A stretch of DNA of 64,000 nucleotides from Monodelphis domestica (GCF_027887165.1 NC_077234.1:193322947-193386946); one strand, 5' to 3'. Positions 1 through 10,559 are shown, counted from the first letter of the stretch. Made by a program: numbers and translations. Notes: generated by a model not told the origin, from the letters alone.

Positions 1-59
1 ACTTTGGCTATCCCTGGTCACCCTGTTTTAGATTTTCAGTGATTGATATCCTTGTTAAA

Positions 60-505
60 ATGTGATATCCAAAGCAGTATAATTTCCAAAAAATCATGAT
101 AAACCTGTTTGAACTGATGCAAAGTGATTCACAACTGTGAATGATCTAATTATTCTCAGCAATGTGGTGATGATCCAAGATAAATCCCAAAAATTCATGA
201 TGAAAAATGTTATCTGTCCTCTAAGAAAAAACTGACTGACTCTGAATGCAGGCTGAAACATAACATATTTCTCTTTCTACTTCCTTTTTTTTTTATTTGA
301 GGCCTCTTCCACAAAATTACTAAGAGGGAAAAATGTTTTACATAATTGCCATGTAAAATCTAAATCGGATTGCTTACTGTCTCAGGGAGGAAGAAAAGGC
401 AAAAAGGAGAGAGAATTTGGAACTTAAAACTTTTAAAAAATGAATGTTAAAAATTGTTTTTACATGTAATTGAGAAAAAATAAAATATGTTAAATAACAA
501 AAGAT
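60..505 (+). mobile_element. L1 LINE 3' end (marsupial type)
   Basis: Only the 3' untranslated end is present. It has the marsupial L1 layout: a GATGCAAAGTGA block, a block around ATGATGAAAAATG, a CTGACTCTGAATGCAGG block, a GAGAATTTGGAACTTAAAA block, and an A-rich end with AATAAAATATG near 475-500. The ORF2 coding part is absent, as in most 5'-truncated copies. Confidence 0.8.
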
Positions 506-559
506 ATCATTAAAATGTATTTTATTTTTAAACAACAAAAAAAAATGTGGAATCCAAAA

Positions 560-815
560 CCAAACACAGTATCATAGATGCGGTCTGAGCAAAAAAGAAT
601 ATAGCAAGAATATTACCCCTTTGCTTTAAACATTATAACTTTCTCCTTGTAAAAAATGCATTTTTATGACAATACATGTATAATCTAGATCATATTGCAG
701 GAATGGAGAGGAAAGGGAAGAAGGGAAACAATTTATATCATATAACTTCATAAAATTTATGTGGAAAGTTGCTATTATATATAATTGGTAAAATAAAATA
801 TCTTTACCAAAAATG
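560..815 (+). mobile_element. L1 LINE 3' end, second subfamily
   Basis: A second L1-type 3' tail directly follows the first. Its ATGTATAATCTAGATCATATTG block, purine-rich GGAATGGAGAGGAAAGGG block and end TAATTGGTAAAATAAAATAT differ from the neighbour. This is a separate insertion of a different L1 subfamily rather than a duplication. Confidence 0.65.
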
Positions 816-1770
816 CATTTTTAAAAGAATTAACAAGCATTTGTTTTCTCTCTTTCCCACCCTCTTCTTGTTGAAAAAGAAAGAAATCTTGGAACAAATA
901 TCCATACAAATTCTCACATCGGTCATATCTGAAAGTGAATGCCTTGTTCATCATCTCTCAGCCCCAAGGTGGTTTGCATGCTTCAACATGAGTCCTCTAA
1001 AATGAAGCTTGAACATTGCTTTGATCAGAGTTGCCACTATGCCTCTCTTCTTTCATTTTATTATCACATTAGCTTTTTTGGCTTAAGTATCACATTGTCA
1101 ACTCATATTTAATTGAATTGCACATTGAACATGGACTGAAAGTCAAGTTTTTTTCAGATGAACAACTGTCCAATCACACCTTATGCTCAGGAAGTAGAAA
1201 AATGTCATAAGAAAAGGGATTTTTTAACCCAAGTGTTAGAACACATCTGTCTCTATTAATTTTCATCCTATTCCATTTAGGCCAGAGTCTTGGCCTTTGG
1301 AAGATCTTTCCAAATCTGTCCTACATTCATGCTAGGTTTGTATCATCTTAATTTGAGATGGATAATGTAAAAATGAAACTCTACTGTTGACTAAGGCCCA
1401 CCTCAGCCCCAATTCTACAAGGTAGAAAACCTTTTAGGAGGCATTTTGACACCCAAATCAATTGAAGTAAAAGAGATGCCTGGGATCTTTCCCCATACAC
1501 CTTTTTTTAAAGGAAACATTTGAAAGGGCTGAAATTTTCCAGAACTGTTCGTAGAGATGTCATAACCATTGGCTGTTTATGCAGTTTTTCATTGCTGTTT
1601 ATTGTTCTGGGAAGTAGAGAAGGACTGTTTATATAGAGGCTACATTACAGGATTGGCCCTGTCATAAAAGGAGGGGCTCTTCAGGAAATGAGGACCTATT
1701 TCACTTCGGACACCAAATGCCAGATTTATATTAACAGATTCTGGGAATCATAATGGAAATTCAGTTTGAG
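816..1770. other. No gene or repeat recognised
   Basis: AT-rich DNA. The longest open frame, running into this stretch from 769, is 78 codons and looks like chance. I see no splice-site pattern, CpG cluster or clear repeat. Confidence 0.5.
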
Positions 1771-1771
1771 G

Positions 1772-2035
1772 ACAAAACTGTGTAATGGAAAGAGCACTGA
1801 ATTTGGAGATCTTGGGTTTGAATTCCAGTTTTGCTGCCATAATGAGAAGAGCATTGAATGTGAAGTCAAAAGACATTGGCTCAAATATTGGTTTCACCAT
1901 TGGATCTACTCATATTAACCTTGTGCATGTCACTGTATTTCTTTGGGACTCAGTTTCCTCATCTAAATAATAAGGAGGATTGGACTAGATCTTTAAGGTT
2001 GCTTTTCCTTTTTAAGCTATGATTGCATGACCCTA
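1772..2035 (+). mobile_element. MIR/MAR1-type core SINE with doubled head
   Basis: The head AATGGAAAGAGCACTGAATT occurs at about 1786 and again in diverged form at about 1840. The core then continues through a GTCACTGTATTTCTTTGG block, CAGTTTCCTCATCT and GGATTGGACTAGAT to TATGATTGCATGA. Two head units sit before one body, either two nested copies or a tandem head. Confidence 0.75.
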
Positions 2036-2239
2036 TACCAATTCTCCCTGGTATCAATCTCCTCAACAGTAAAAAAGAAGAGATTGGATAAGATCATCTC
2101 TGAGGTTTCTCTAACTTCCATGATCTCATAAAGCACCCACCACCAAATCCACTCACACCTACTGCTTCCCTCCTCCAGAAACATATAGACTCAATATTGC
2201 TTACCTATAAAGCTAACTAGGTCTTGTCCTTTCATTCAT

Positions 2240-2445
2240 TCATAGAATCATAGCATTTTAGAACTAGAAATTGTCTTCTAAAGAAAAGTCATTAAACCCA
2301 TATTCCTCATTTTACAGAAAAGAAAACTAAGACCCAGAAAGTGATCTACTCCAGGTTCATGATGAAACCAGAATATAGATCTAGAAAGCTGTACTAGAAC
2401 CCATATCTCCTGATATCTTGTCTTTGTACTCTATCAACCTGGTTC
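2240..2445 (-). mobile_element. MIR/THER1-type SINE
   Basis: Read on the minus strand this is a core SINE. The plus strand shows the diagnostic ATAGAATCATAGCATTTTAGA, CTCATTTTACAGAAAAGAAAAC and GACCCAGAAAGTGA blocks. Confidence 0.7.
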
Positions 2446-2734
2446 TCTTACTTGAATTATAATTTCTTAATAACTCATTTTTATGTAAATTTAAGTTTCA
2501 TAAAGCCTTTTCCCAACCCCCAACTATCCCATAAGTTGAGTCATGCAAGTGACCATTTTTCAGTGTAGTAAACCTAGTTACTTTCTTACCGTAGACCTTT
2601 CCTAATCATCTGGGGTCTTCTCACCATGTAATATCCCTCAACTCTTTCCCTTTCTCCCATTCGTGAATTTCTTCTCAAGTCTCCATTTTGGGAAGAGGCC
2701 CATTCTCCCTTTCTTTCCCAACTGTATTTCTGAA

Positions 2735-2875
2735 TCTCCAGTCTCAACACGCCCCAGAGAGGGTACCTCATTGGAATATAAGCTCCTTGAAGACAGGATT
2801 ATGTTTTTACTTTTCTTTGTATCTTTAACATGAAGCAGAGTGACTGGCACATAGAAAGCACTTAATAAGTGCCAA
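2735..2875 (+). mobile_element. L2-clade LINE 3' end
   Basis: The stretch has the L2 3' end pattern: AATATAAGCTCCTTGAAG, a 'tttgtatc' block, GACTGGCACATAGAAAGC and ACTTAATAAGTGCC. It contains only noncoding tail. Confidence 0.7.
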
Positions 2876-2914
2876 ATAAGATGACAGAAACTTAGAAGTG
2901 TCTGCTTACATGCT

Positions 2915-3040
2915 CGAGGATAATTAGGGTGAAATCATTTGCCTATTGTCACAAAGCAGTTAAGTGTTATGGCTGGGACTTGAACTCAGGTCTTCTAATT
3001 CAGCACCTGGTGCTCATTCTGTTGTGTTTCATGCTCTAGC
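2915..3040 (-). mobile_element. MIR-type SINE fragment
   Basis: The reverse core survives: TTGCCTATTGTCACAAAGCA, then GGGACTTGAACTCAGGTCTT. The 3' end is missing. Confidence 0.55.
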
Positions 3041-3734
3041 TAGGCTCCCTTGAGCCTAAAACACCATACGTTCAGAATTATTCTGCTCATTGTACTAATT
3101 GTGCAAAAATAACTTCCCATATACAGCTCCTCCCTCCTTCATCCCTTACTGATCTCCAACATCTCTTTTCTACCTGTTTCTAAAAGTAGAATTTTCAGAA
3201 TCAACTGGTGCAGGAATTTGTTTTGCTTCATTATGCATATTTGTTGCAAGAGTTTGGGGCTTTGTTTTTGTTTTTTCATTTGGGAAAAGGGGCATGGGAA
3301 GTGGGAAGTGGGCAGACTAGCAAGGGGCCAGGTATTGAGTTGCCACCCAAAAAAAGAGTCACTTAAACATTTTTCAATGCCTTTTTAAGTGCATAAAACA
3401 GAACATAAAGAAAACTAAAAGAAATTATAGACAGACAAGAGAGCTTTGAAAGTTATGTGAATTTATTTTATATTTTAAAAGAAAAACAAACCTGTACATA
3501 ATAGTCACAGTTTCACTTACAACTCTGTTCCATTGTATATGGAAATGACCATTGTATTTGGTGTTTAGTTCATAATCAAAAAAAAGACAAAAAAACCTAA
3601 AAATAAAATATAAATAGATTGTAAACTTATTGAAGAGTAGGACGATCTCACTTTTCTTCTCCCCATTTTCACCAAAAAAGTTAAAGCATCAATGTGCCTA
3701 CATTTTGTATATATTTATATCTTTGTATATCTAG
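3041..3734. other. No gene recognised; possible LINE tail
   Basis: AT-rich DNA. At 3440-3610 a stretch ending in runs of AAAAAGACAAAAAAACC and AAATAAAATATAAA resembles the A-rich tail of a LINE, but I cannot assign a family. Confidence 0.4.
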
Positions 3735-3975
3735 GGCAGCAAGAAGGCACACTGGATAGAGTTTGAGGTTTGGAATCAAGAAGACATCTTCCTGAGTTCA
3801 AATCCAACCACAGATACTAACCATGTGACCCTGGGCAAGTCACGTAACCAATTGCTTCAGTCACCTACTCTGTAAAATGAACTGGAGAAGGAAAGGGTAA
3901 ACCACCCCACTTCTCTGTCAAGAAAACCCTAAAAGGAGTCACAAAGAGTTGCACACATGGAACAAGAGAAAAATA
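3735..3975 (+). mobile_element. SINE-A (tRNA head, RTE-like tail)
   Basis: The tRNA-derived head GGGCAGCAAGAAGGCACACT is followed by CCTGAGTTCAAATCCAACC (B box), GTGACCCTGGGCAAGTCAC, TAAAATGAACTGGAGAAGG and AAGAGTTGCACACATGGAAC. The tail is that of SINEs thought to be mobilised by RTE LINEs. The copy is full length and diverged. Confidence 0.85.
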
Positions 3976-3999
3976 TCTTTGTGTACATGCTGTTTTCCT

Positions 4000-4112
4000 T
4001 TGACAAAATGAAAATCCCTTGATGACAGGAAATATCTAGTTTTAGGAACATTCTTTAGGTATAATGCCTGTCACATAGATGCTTAATAAATATTTACTAA
4101 TATATTTTTAGT
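4000..4112 (+). mobile_element. L2-clade 3' end fragment
   Basis: The end pattern TGCCTGTCACATAGATGC followed by TTAATAAATATTTAC matches an L2 terminus. Confidence 0.55.
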
Positions 4113-4564
4113 CCCAGAATCTAACACAGTTCCTGTCACATAGTAAGCAATAAATAATTGAGGAATTGGCAACATTGACGGATCAGTGTTATAACAATTA
4201 TGCACCAGATCATTACCCATCTTTGAGAGCAGTAGTACCAAACTCTCCTCCACCAGGAAGACTCCCCAGTATTATTAGAACAATATTGAAATGTAATTGG
4301 AACATATTTACTGGAATAAAAATACAATCCAACACAGATTATGTTAATTTGTGATTTTCAAAGTTAAGCTTAGCTCCATTTCTATTTGAGTCCGGCACCA
4401 CTCTTTTAGGGCACACAGTCCTCTAACACAGATGGATAAGAATAGGCTAACCAGAGGTCCATTCCAACCCTTGTCCCTTAGTCACTCCACCAATATGAGA
4501 AGGAAAATCACTTGTTTCATATGACCAAGTTAAAAGGAGCACACCAAACTCCTAAATGAGATTG

Positions 4565-4690
4565 TATTAATAAAGCACTTCATGTGGTAGAGGGAACTCA
4601 GAGTTTTAGTGGGGGAACTTGGGTTCAAATCCTACCTCTGCCACTTTTATGACCTTAGACTAGTAGCTTAATCTACTGGCCTTACCTCAT
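4565..4690 (+). mobile_element. MIR/MAR1-type SINE fragment
   Basis: It has the 5' half of a core SINE: GGTTCAAATCCTACCTCTGCC as B-box block, then a degraded ATGACCTTAGACTAGTAGC. The 3' half is lost. Confidence 0.6.
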
Positions 4691-4865
4691 TTCCAGGATA
4701 AAGAGGTTTCTGGGGCATGGTAGAGGAAGTACAGAGTAAAGCTTGGAGAGAAATGAGACATGACTATCTTGGGCACCATCCCTAAAGGAAAATTCTGTGA
4801 AGAGCCATCCAGTTAGAGGGAAAGGACATAGGGATAGTATGTACTTATACACAATATACATATTT

Positions 4866-5080
4866 GTTATTCCATCATGACCCCATTCGAGGTTTTCTTG
4901 GCAACAATTCTGGAGTATTTTGCCATTTCCTTCTCCAACTCCTTTTACAGATGAGGAAACTGAGGCAAAGTTAAGTGACTTGCCCAGGGTCACACAGCTA
5001 GTAAGTGCCTGGAGCCAGATTTTAACTCAGGAAAATGATTCTTCCTGTCTTCAGGTCCAACATTCTCTCTACTTCAATAT
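4866..5080 (-). mobile_element. SINE-A
   Basis: The plus strand shows the reversed body: CATGACCCCATTCGAGG, TTTTCTTGGCAACAATTCTGG, TTACAGATGAGGAAACTGAGG, GGGTCACACAGCTAGTAAG. The tRNA head at the right end is partly lost. Confidence 0.85.
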
Positions 5081-5984
5081 CTGGAGGATACTTACAGTGT
5101 GTGAATTCCAGGAGCAGAGTGAACTTACAGGATGACGGGATTTCTGGGCCACAGTAGAGAAAGTCCAGAGTGCAGCCTGGAGAGGAATGAAGGGAAAATT
5201 TCCCTGGCAAAAAACCTATTCATTTTGCACTGCTCCATGAGTGCATGAAATTTTCCACTCCATAACACTGTTGGGTAGCAACAGTGTTAGATGTGGTATG
5301 AGTTAATGATAATCCTAGGGACTCAAGGACCAGATCATCTTACTTAACTCAGCCAGTGCCTTAATGTATAATCTTGGAGAAATCCAAAGCCACTTAGATT
5401 CACTTTTTCTCTCATATTCCTTTGAAAATTGGAGAAAATTATACCTTCTGTTGGGTCTAGCAGGTCAGATTGACAGGCAGAACTCGGCTCCATCACTAAC
5501 TTGTATGAGCTTTAGAAACGTATTCAAATTTGTCCCTGTCTTAGCTCTTTTTGCATAAAATTGACAAAAATTACCATACTTTTTGGGGAAAGGCATGAAA
5601 ATTCTTGTTAAGCAAATATAAAATGGTACGATTATAGTTGTTGTGATGTGAATAGTTGATGAGTGACTATTTCATGCCTATTCCCTTCATCCCATCCTTT
5701 TATTCTCTCTTCTGAAAGAAATATCCTAAAATGCTTTCCATTTAAGTGAATGCACTTTTTAAAATTAAATAATCAGAGTTGTTTATGGTTAGCTACTAGG
5801 GTCAAATACTTGCTTCAGCACCTCTAGTGTCCCTAAATATTCTTTAGAAGAGTCCATCAGCCTGTCCTTTACTGTTCTCAATTCAAGTCACCAAGCATTT
5901 AAGTTCTTCTAAGGACAAGGCAATGGACTACTCTCAATATCAAAGATGGTATATTAGAGTAGCTAGAGAAGCCTACTTACACTG
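5081..5984. other. No gene or repeat recognised
   Basis: Mostly unique AT-rich DNA. Open frames are below 65 codons and lie on both strands at random. Confidence 0.5.
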
Positions 5985-6085
5985 ACTTTTATCTTTCCAT
6001 TTTTCTTTCAGTTTTAATTTTAGTTCTTCTGCAATCAGTATTCCATGATTCTCAGACACATAGCATTACTAGGAAATTTTATTTT
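5985..6085 (+). repeat. Unclassified dispersed repeat, copy 1
   Basis: About 100 bases resemble 10950-11075 in the same orientation. Shared blocks are TTTTAATT(T)TAGTTCTTCTG, TTCCATGATTCTCAGA(C), TAGCATT and a G-rich end. I cannot place it in a named family. Confidence 0.55.
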
Positions 6086-6089
6086 GGGG

Positions 6090-6252
6090 TAAATTCTTGG
6101 AGTTAGGAATATTGAATTTGAATCCTGCTTCATATGACCCTGAGCAAGTCACAGTCTCTCTGAGCTTCTGTTTTTTCACCTAGAAAAAAGGGAGTTGAGC
6201 CAGTGGCCTCTAAATCCACTCCCAGTTCTAGGTTCTTGATTCTATGATCTTA
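6090..6252 (+). mobile_element. MIR/MAR1-type core SINE
   Basis: Blocks in order are TTTGAATCCTGCTTCATATG, ACCCTGAGCAAGTCACAG, a TTTTTTCACCTAGAAAAAAG block and CTCCCAGTTCTAGGTTC, ending at GATTCTATGATC. The head is eroded. Confidence 0.7.
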
Positions 6253-6309
6253 TGAAGACTTTCTGGCTTTATAGGACCTTCTAGAATAAATATGTCAAAC
6301 TCAAATAGA

Positions 6310-6575
6310 AGACCTCCATGAAATGACAAAGAATGAAACCAGCAGAGCTAAGAGAATATTATATACAGCAAGAGAACTACTGTTTGAAGAATTACTTGTG
6401 TATATCCACCTCCAGAGAAAGAAATGATAAATTGAAAAATAAGTAAGACATAGTTTTGTATATACATATATCTTTTCATCAAGTGATGTTTTCTCTAATA
6501 GGTGGAGGGGGAGAGATACCTGGGAATTTTAATATAACAAATAAATAAATAATTTTAAATTTTGTAAAAGAAAAA
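6310..6575 (+). mobile_element. Old L1 LINE 3' end
   Basis: It keeps L1 3' UTR blocks: AAACCAGCAGAGCTAAGAG, TATATCCACCTCCAGAGAAAG, then a G-rich block at 6502-6520 and an A-rich end. It is more diverged than the copy at the left edge. Confidence 0.6.
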
Positions 6576-7257
6576 GAATGGGGGCCACTAATCCATACAT
6601 CAGTACATTGACTTTTAAAAGCACATATTAGTATCAATGTCTTTTTTCCTAAATATTTACCAATTACATTTTAATCTGGTTCAGGCAGTACTCCCCTGTT
6701 TGCGGGTCATTGTGTGTTTGACATCTCTGTTCTAGAACATGTATTTGGCCACTATATCTTAAAAGAATCCAGTCTGACTTTCATAACACCATGAGGCATC
6801 AAAGAGAAACAGGAAATAAAGTCAACGATCACTGAAAGTTACTCTTTAAATAGTATCTGGACTGATGTAGTGTCTTACAATAAGTTAAGTTGTAGTGTGC
6901 CAAGTAGAGTTCAACAACCTCTGACCCTGAGGGCAGTGATGCAGTAGACATTTAATAAGTCTTTATCTACTGATCACGCGGGACCTGATAAGCATTTATT
7001 GGAGTCATTCCACCATTCCCATCATGTACTTATTTATCTTTTCTCCTTCCATCCCCTTTTTGAAGTTGCATCTGGCTCCTTTCCTTCCCTTCCTTCTTAT
7101 CTACTTCCATCTTAGTTTTACCAATGATACACAGGGTCTTCAATAAATCATTTCACTATAATGGTGGTACTCAAGATCAAGAACCTTCTGACCCTAACAC
7201 TATCTCTTTCCAAGCAAAATACCAAGTTGACACATAACTCTATGTTGTTGTGCTGGC
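6576..7257. other. No gene recognised
   Basis: Unique AT-rich DNA. A short TTTAATAAGTCTTTATC element near 6950 may be a scrap of an L2 end. Confidence 0.45.
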
Positions 7258-7520
7258 AGTTATTATTCAGTTGTTTTTCAGTTGTGTCCAATTCTTCATG
7301 ATGCCATTTGAGGTTTCCTTGGCAAAGATACTGGAGTGATTGGCCATTTCCTTCATCAGCTTATTTTACAGATGAGGAAACTGAGTCAAACATTGCTAAG
7401 TGACTTGCCCAGAGTCATGCAGCTAGGAAGTATGACTGAGACAAGATTTTTAACTCAGGAAGATGAGTCTTCCTGAATCCAAGCTTAGCACTCTAGCCTC
7501 TGTCCCACCTCACTGCCTAT
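7258..7520 (-). mobile_element. SINE-A
   Basis: A near full-length reversed copy. It runs from a TTCAGTTGTTTTTCAGTTGTG tail through GGCAAAGATACTGGAGTG, TTACAGATGAGGAAACTGAG and AACTCAGGAAGATGAGTCTT to GTCCCACCTCACTGCC at its 5' head. Confidence 0.9.
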
Positions 7521-8019
7521 ATAACTCTATAGGAAGCATTAAAGGCTTTCATCTTTTCTATCAATCTAGATTTCAGCACATTTTTGTAATTCCTTCTCCT
7601 AAGTCTTCATCATCCCAATTGTCTGAGAACACATGTGGCCCACCAGAAGTGGCAGAGGTCCTATAGATATTAGTAAAATGTCACCTGTTTGCCTCTTTGA
7701 TTGAAGAAGGGGAAAAAAATTAAAGCTTATATACTCCTTAAGTGTTGCAACTTAATAAATGAAGACTTTTTTCAGGCACATCAATAATAAAAGGTCTTCT
7801 ACTGAAAGCTGGAGAGTAGAGAAAACCATTCATGGCTCCAGAAATCACTATAATTGCTTGGAAAAATATTGGTTTAAACACATTTAGCTGGGAAGTTCCC
7901 AAAATGCTCATCACTCCTTATTCCTGCCTCTCCCTAGGCCATCCAAGGGTCACCCTGTAAATCTTAAAAACGGTTTGTGTGATAGCAGTTTTAGGAAGAG
8001 AACTTGAAAGTTCATGACT
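7521..8019. other. No gene or repeat recognised
   Basis: Unique DNA between a SINE-A and the GC-richer segment that follows. No motif worth naming was seen. Confidence 0.45.
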
Positions 8020-8600
8020 AGAAGATGGCAGAAGAGCACGCATCATTTCCAAAAGCGTTTAGCGGCGACTGAGTCAAAGGTCCTTCAGCTGGAAGCTCCC
8101 TAGAACAGGTTGTTTTCTGAGACTGGCCCTGGCCCTCTAAACCTGTAATATGTTCCTGACACACCACAGTCATGGCAGCCGAACAGTCTTTCATAAGCCT
8201 GATAAAGCTGAAATCCCCCACCCCCAGCCCCCGCCGCCCGCGTTTACTTGCTGAGATATTTACCTAAGTCTAGTATGTCCTTGAAAGTAAAGAGCCCAAA
8301 AGGCGAGCCTGGCAGCCCCCTCTCATTGCGAGGCTTGTGCTGCCTTACTTTGGATGCCTTAAAAGGCTTCCAGAGCAGAGGTGCTGCCGTTCTTATCTCC
8401 TGTGGATGGTCGTTTCTTTGGTGATCCTGTATTTATAGCTCCCTCTGGCAAGGGAAGACCTGTCTAATTACTGAAGACATAGTTAGGGGTAATCCAATAA
8501 AGCAGTAAAACCCTGCACTGGCTTCTGTCCGCTCGTTTCAGGCGAGGGAGCCCAAGGAGCCGCCACTGAGTCGAAGCTAAGGTAAGGACAAAAGGACTTG
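8020..8600 (+). promoter_or_regulatory. Candidate promoter/enhancer and noncoding first exon
   Basis: This is repeat-free DNA with nearly 20 CpGs in about 570 bases, GC-richer than its neighbours. A perfect CArG box, CCTTAAAAGG, lies at 8357-8366. GTATTTATAG at 8429-8438 reads on the minus strand as CTATAAATAC, a MEF2-like or TATA-like element. SRF plus MEF2 sites together are known from muscle promoters and enhancers. CTAAG|GTAAGG at 8577-8587 fits a splice donor with the intron starting at 8582, so 8460-8581 could be a first exon. No open frame supports coding, and transcription is unproven. Confidence 0.35.
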
Positions 8601-9550
8601 ATCCACAGTCATCTTCCTTCCCCCTCCCTTCTCCCCTGCTCCTGGGGTGCTATTAAGATAACAAAGACTGAGTGTCAAAGCGTTTCTGTTTAAGGAGCTT
8701 TAAGAACTGTTAGCTTTCCCTCCAACTATTTCTGCCTCCCCAATTGCTCTTCTTCTTAATGCCAGTCTGGGGCTGCCATCCAGGCGCTAAACCGCAGCGT
8801 TAGCCCTGACAGTCCCTCTGCAGATTGTTCGGAAAGACTAGAGCATTTTTCCTCCAATGGGAACTGTCCTTCTTCCATCTGAATAGAAAATCGCGCAGAA
8901 AAGACCTCGATTTTCTTTCTCCTCGTTTCACTGAATATTTGGAAACCGGAAAATTCCAAAAGAATAAACAACCCCCCAAAATAGGGATGAACACCTCCAC
9001 ATTGCATTTTAGGCTCTGCTCCCTGACTGCATTTCCTGATGGCCGGCGGGTGCCTCTGGGTGAAAGGCAAATCACTGATGAGACACTGGGAAAGTATGTT
9101 TAAACAAAATGACTTGTTATGGCTTAAGGTATGAAAGCACAAATAACTGTTGTGAGTGTCCAGAAAGGATTTGCAGCCGTGCCTTTGTAGTAGACTCTGG
9201 TCTGATGTGCCTAGGATGGAGCTACGCGGGGCTCTAGCCTGCCCAACTGCTTGGCACTCCAAATTGGTTGCTTAGTTACCTCTCCTCCCGCGCCATGCTA
9301 GTGTTATTTCTTACCTCAAGACTATAGAAGAAAACCATTTGTGGCGCCCTTTCGAAGGCTAGCATTGGTTGGCCAGGTCTAACCCCTGCTTTGAAAGCTA
9401 GTCATATTTCATGAGGTTTTAACTTCCTGTAGTTACATTTCAGAAATGTTGGGAGAAAGGGGGAAGGGGGACAAATCCCTCTAATAAGTATCTGCTCAAT
9501 AATGAGGCTCCTGGGGTCAGAGAAGATATTTGATAAACAATAGTTTACGG
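8601..9550. other. Repeat-free unique DNA
   Basis: No transposon is recognised over about 950 bases, unusual for this window, with scattered CpGs. Open frames on both strands at 8756-9262 overlap one another and show no conserved motif. The region may be constrained noncoding DNA continuing from the candidate promoter on its left. Confidence 0.4.
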
Positions 9551-9551
9551 C

Positions 9552-9796
9552 AAAGAGTTGTTCAACGGTTTCCGTCCTAACTCTTTGTGACCCTATTTGG
9601 GATTTTCTTGGCAGGAAACTGAAATGGTTTGCTATTTCCTTCTCCAGCTCATTTTCTAGATAAGGAACCTGAAGCAAATAGTGACTTGCCAAGGGTCACA
9701 CAGCTAATGAGTGTCTGAGGCCATATTTGAACTCATAGAAATGGGTCTCCTGATGCCAGCGTTGGCACTCTACACTGCCCCACCTAGCTAGCCCCA
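9552..9796 (-). mobile_element. SINE-A
   Basis: A reversed copy: AACTCTTTGTGACCCTATTTGG, TTTTCTTGGCAGGAAACTG, GTCACACAGCTAATGAGTG and the tRNA head complement CCCCACCTAGCTAGCCCC at the right end. Confidence 0.88.
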
Positions 9797-9829
9797 AAGA
9801 GAATTTAGTACAAACAAAATGTATTTTTA

Positions 9830-9864
9830 AATATATATATATATATATATATATAAATATATAA
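9830..9864. repeat. (TA)n microsatellite
   Basis: A simple TA run of about 30 bases between the SINE-A and the mini-element on its right. Confidence 0.9.
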
Positions 9865-9867
9865 AAT

Positions 9868-9946
9868 ATTGGGTGTTTCAAAAAATCTCAGTACAGTTTT
9901 CGGTCCATTAAAGCTTAAAATTCACTAAAGCTTTTGGGACACTATA
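9868..9946. mobile_element. Mariner-like palindromic MITE
   Basis: About 80 bases form two inverted arms around CATTAAAGCTTAAA. The left arm begins GGGTGTTTCAAAAAATCTCA; the right arm ends AGCTTTTGGGACACTAT. The ends GGGTGT...ACAC and flanking TA fit Tc1/mariner elements. No transposase is present. A relative lies at 32651-32714. Confidence 0.6.
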
Positions 9947-9949
9947 TAA

Positions 9950-10344
9950 TAAATATAATTTATAGCACACACATATATTGAATTATTATTCATTATGATA
10001 AGAAATGCTTTGTAGAGACACATAAGCATTATAATGCATATGTATATGGCTAGACTAGACCACATGTATTTAGTTATAAGTTATAAGCATATTCGTGACA
10101 TAAATCTAGCCTATATACATCTGAATTTTATAAAATAAACATAAAAAGTTAAATTGTTTTCAGTGTAATTTTATAAGTCCCTGAACTTGTCAATATGCCT
10201 CATTATCAATGTGGCCCACTCACGTCATTCCATCCTGCACAATTATGTCCAGAAGTTTCTGTCAGTCTTACAGAGAGGATAGACCAAACCTAGGGAAGGC
10301 TTTTCTTTGGTTTTCTTAGTGACTACAGTGACTATAGGGACAGC
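9950..10344. other. No gene or repeat recognised
   Basis: AT-rich unique DNA; nothing assignable. Confidence 0.45.
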
Positions 10345-10515
10345 AGGTCTAGAGATGGGAGGTTCTAAGTTCAAATCTGACTTCAAATACTTCCTACCTG
10401 TGTGACCCTGGACAAGTCACTTAACCCCCATTGCCTAGCCCTCACTGCTCTTCCATCTTGGAACCAATACACAGTATTGACTCAAATAGGGAAGACAAGG
10501 GTTACTAAAAGAAAA
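10345..10515 (+). mobile_element. SINE-B (SINE1_MD-like)
   Basis: The head is partly lost. The body reads AGATGGGAGGTTCTAAGTTC, TGTGACCCTGGACAAGTCAC, CCCCATTGCCTAGCCC, CACTGCTCTTCCATCTTGG and AACCAATACACAGTATTGA, ending in GACAAGGGTTACTAAAAG. Confidence 0.85.
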
Positions 10516-10559
10516 AAAAATATTTTTTAAGAGTTAATGACTACCATCACAATCTCCAT

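Noticed and set aside
3735-3800. tRNA genes at SINE heads throughout the window
   Set aside because: The heads keep B-box-like GTTCAAATCC words but lack a cloverleaf; they are SINE promoters, not tRNA genes.
4136-4354. Open frames on both strands, considered as a small exon or snRNA copy
   Set aside because: No match to any RNA or protein family I know, and no flanking signals.
8018-8221. 67-codon minus-strand frame in the candidate promoter block
   Set aside because: Too short and without domain; the block is better explained as regulatory.
8430-8460. CTCF site at GCTCCCTCTGGC
   Set aside because: Only part of the core motif fits; no support without binding data.
8756-9262. 168-codon minus-strand open frame, with shorter frames over the same DNA on both strands
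   Set aside because: No recognisable domain, no splice or start context, and the frames overlap one another. It lies in repeat-free DNA but looks like chance.
9262-9285. RFX X-box-like GGTTGCTTAGTTACC
   Set aside because: The second half-site departs from the consensus; not better than chance.
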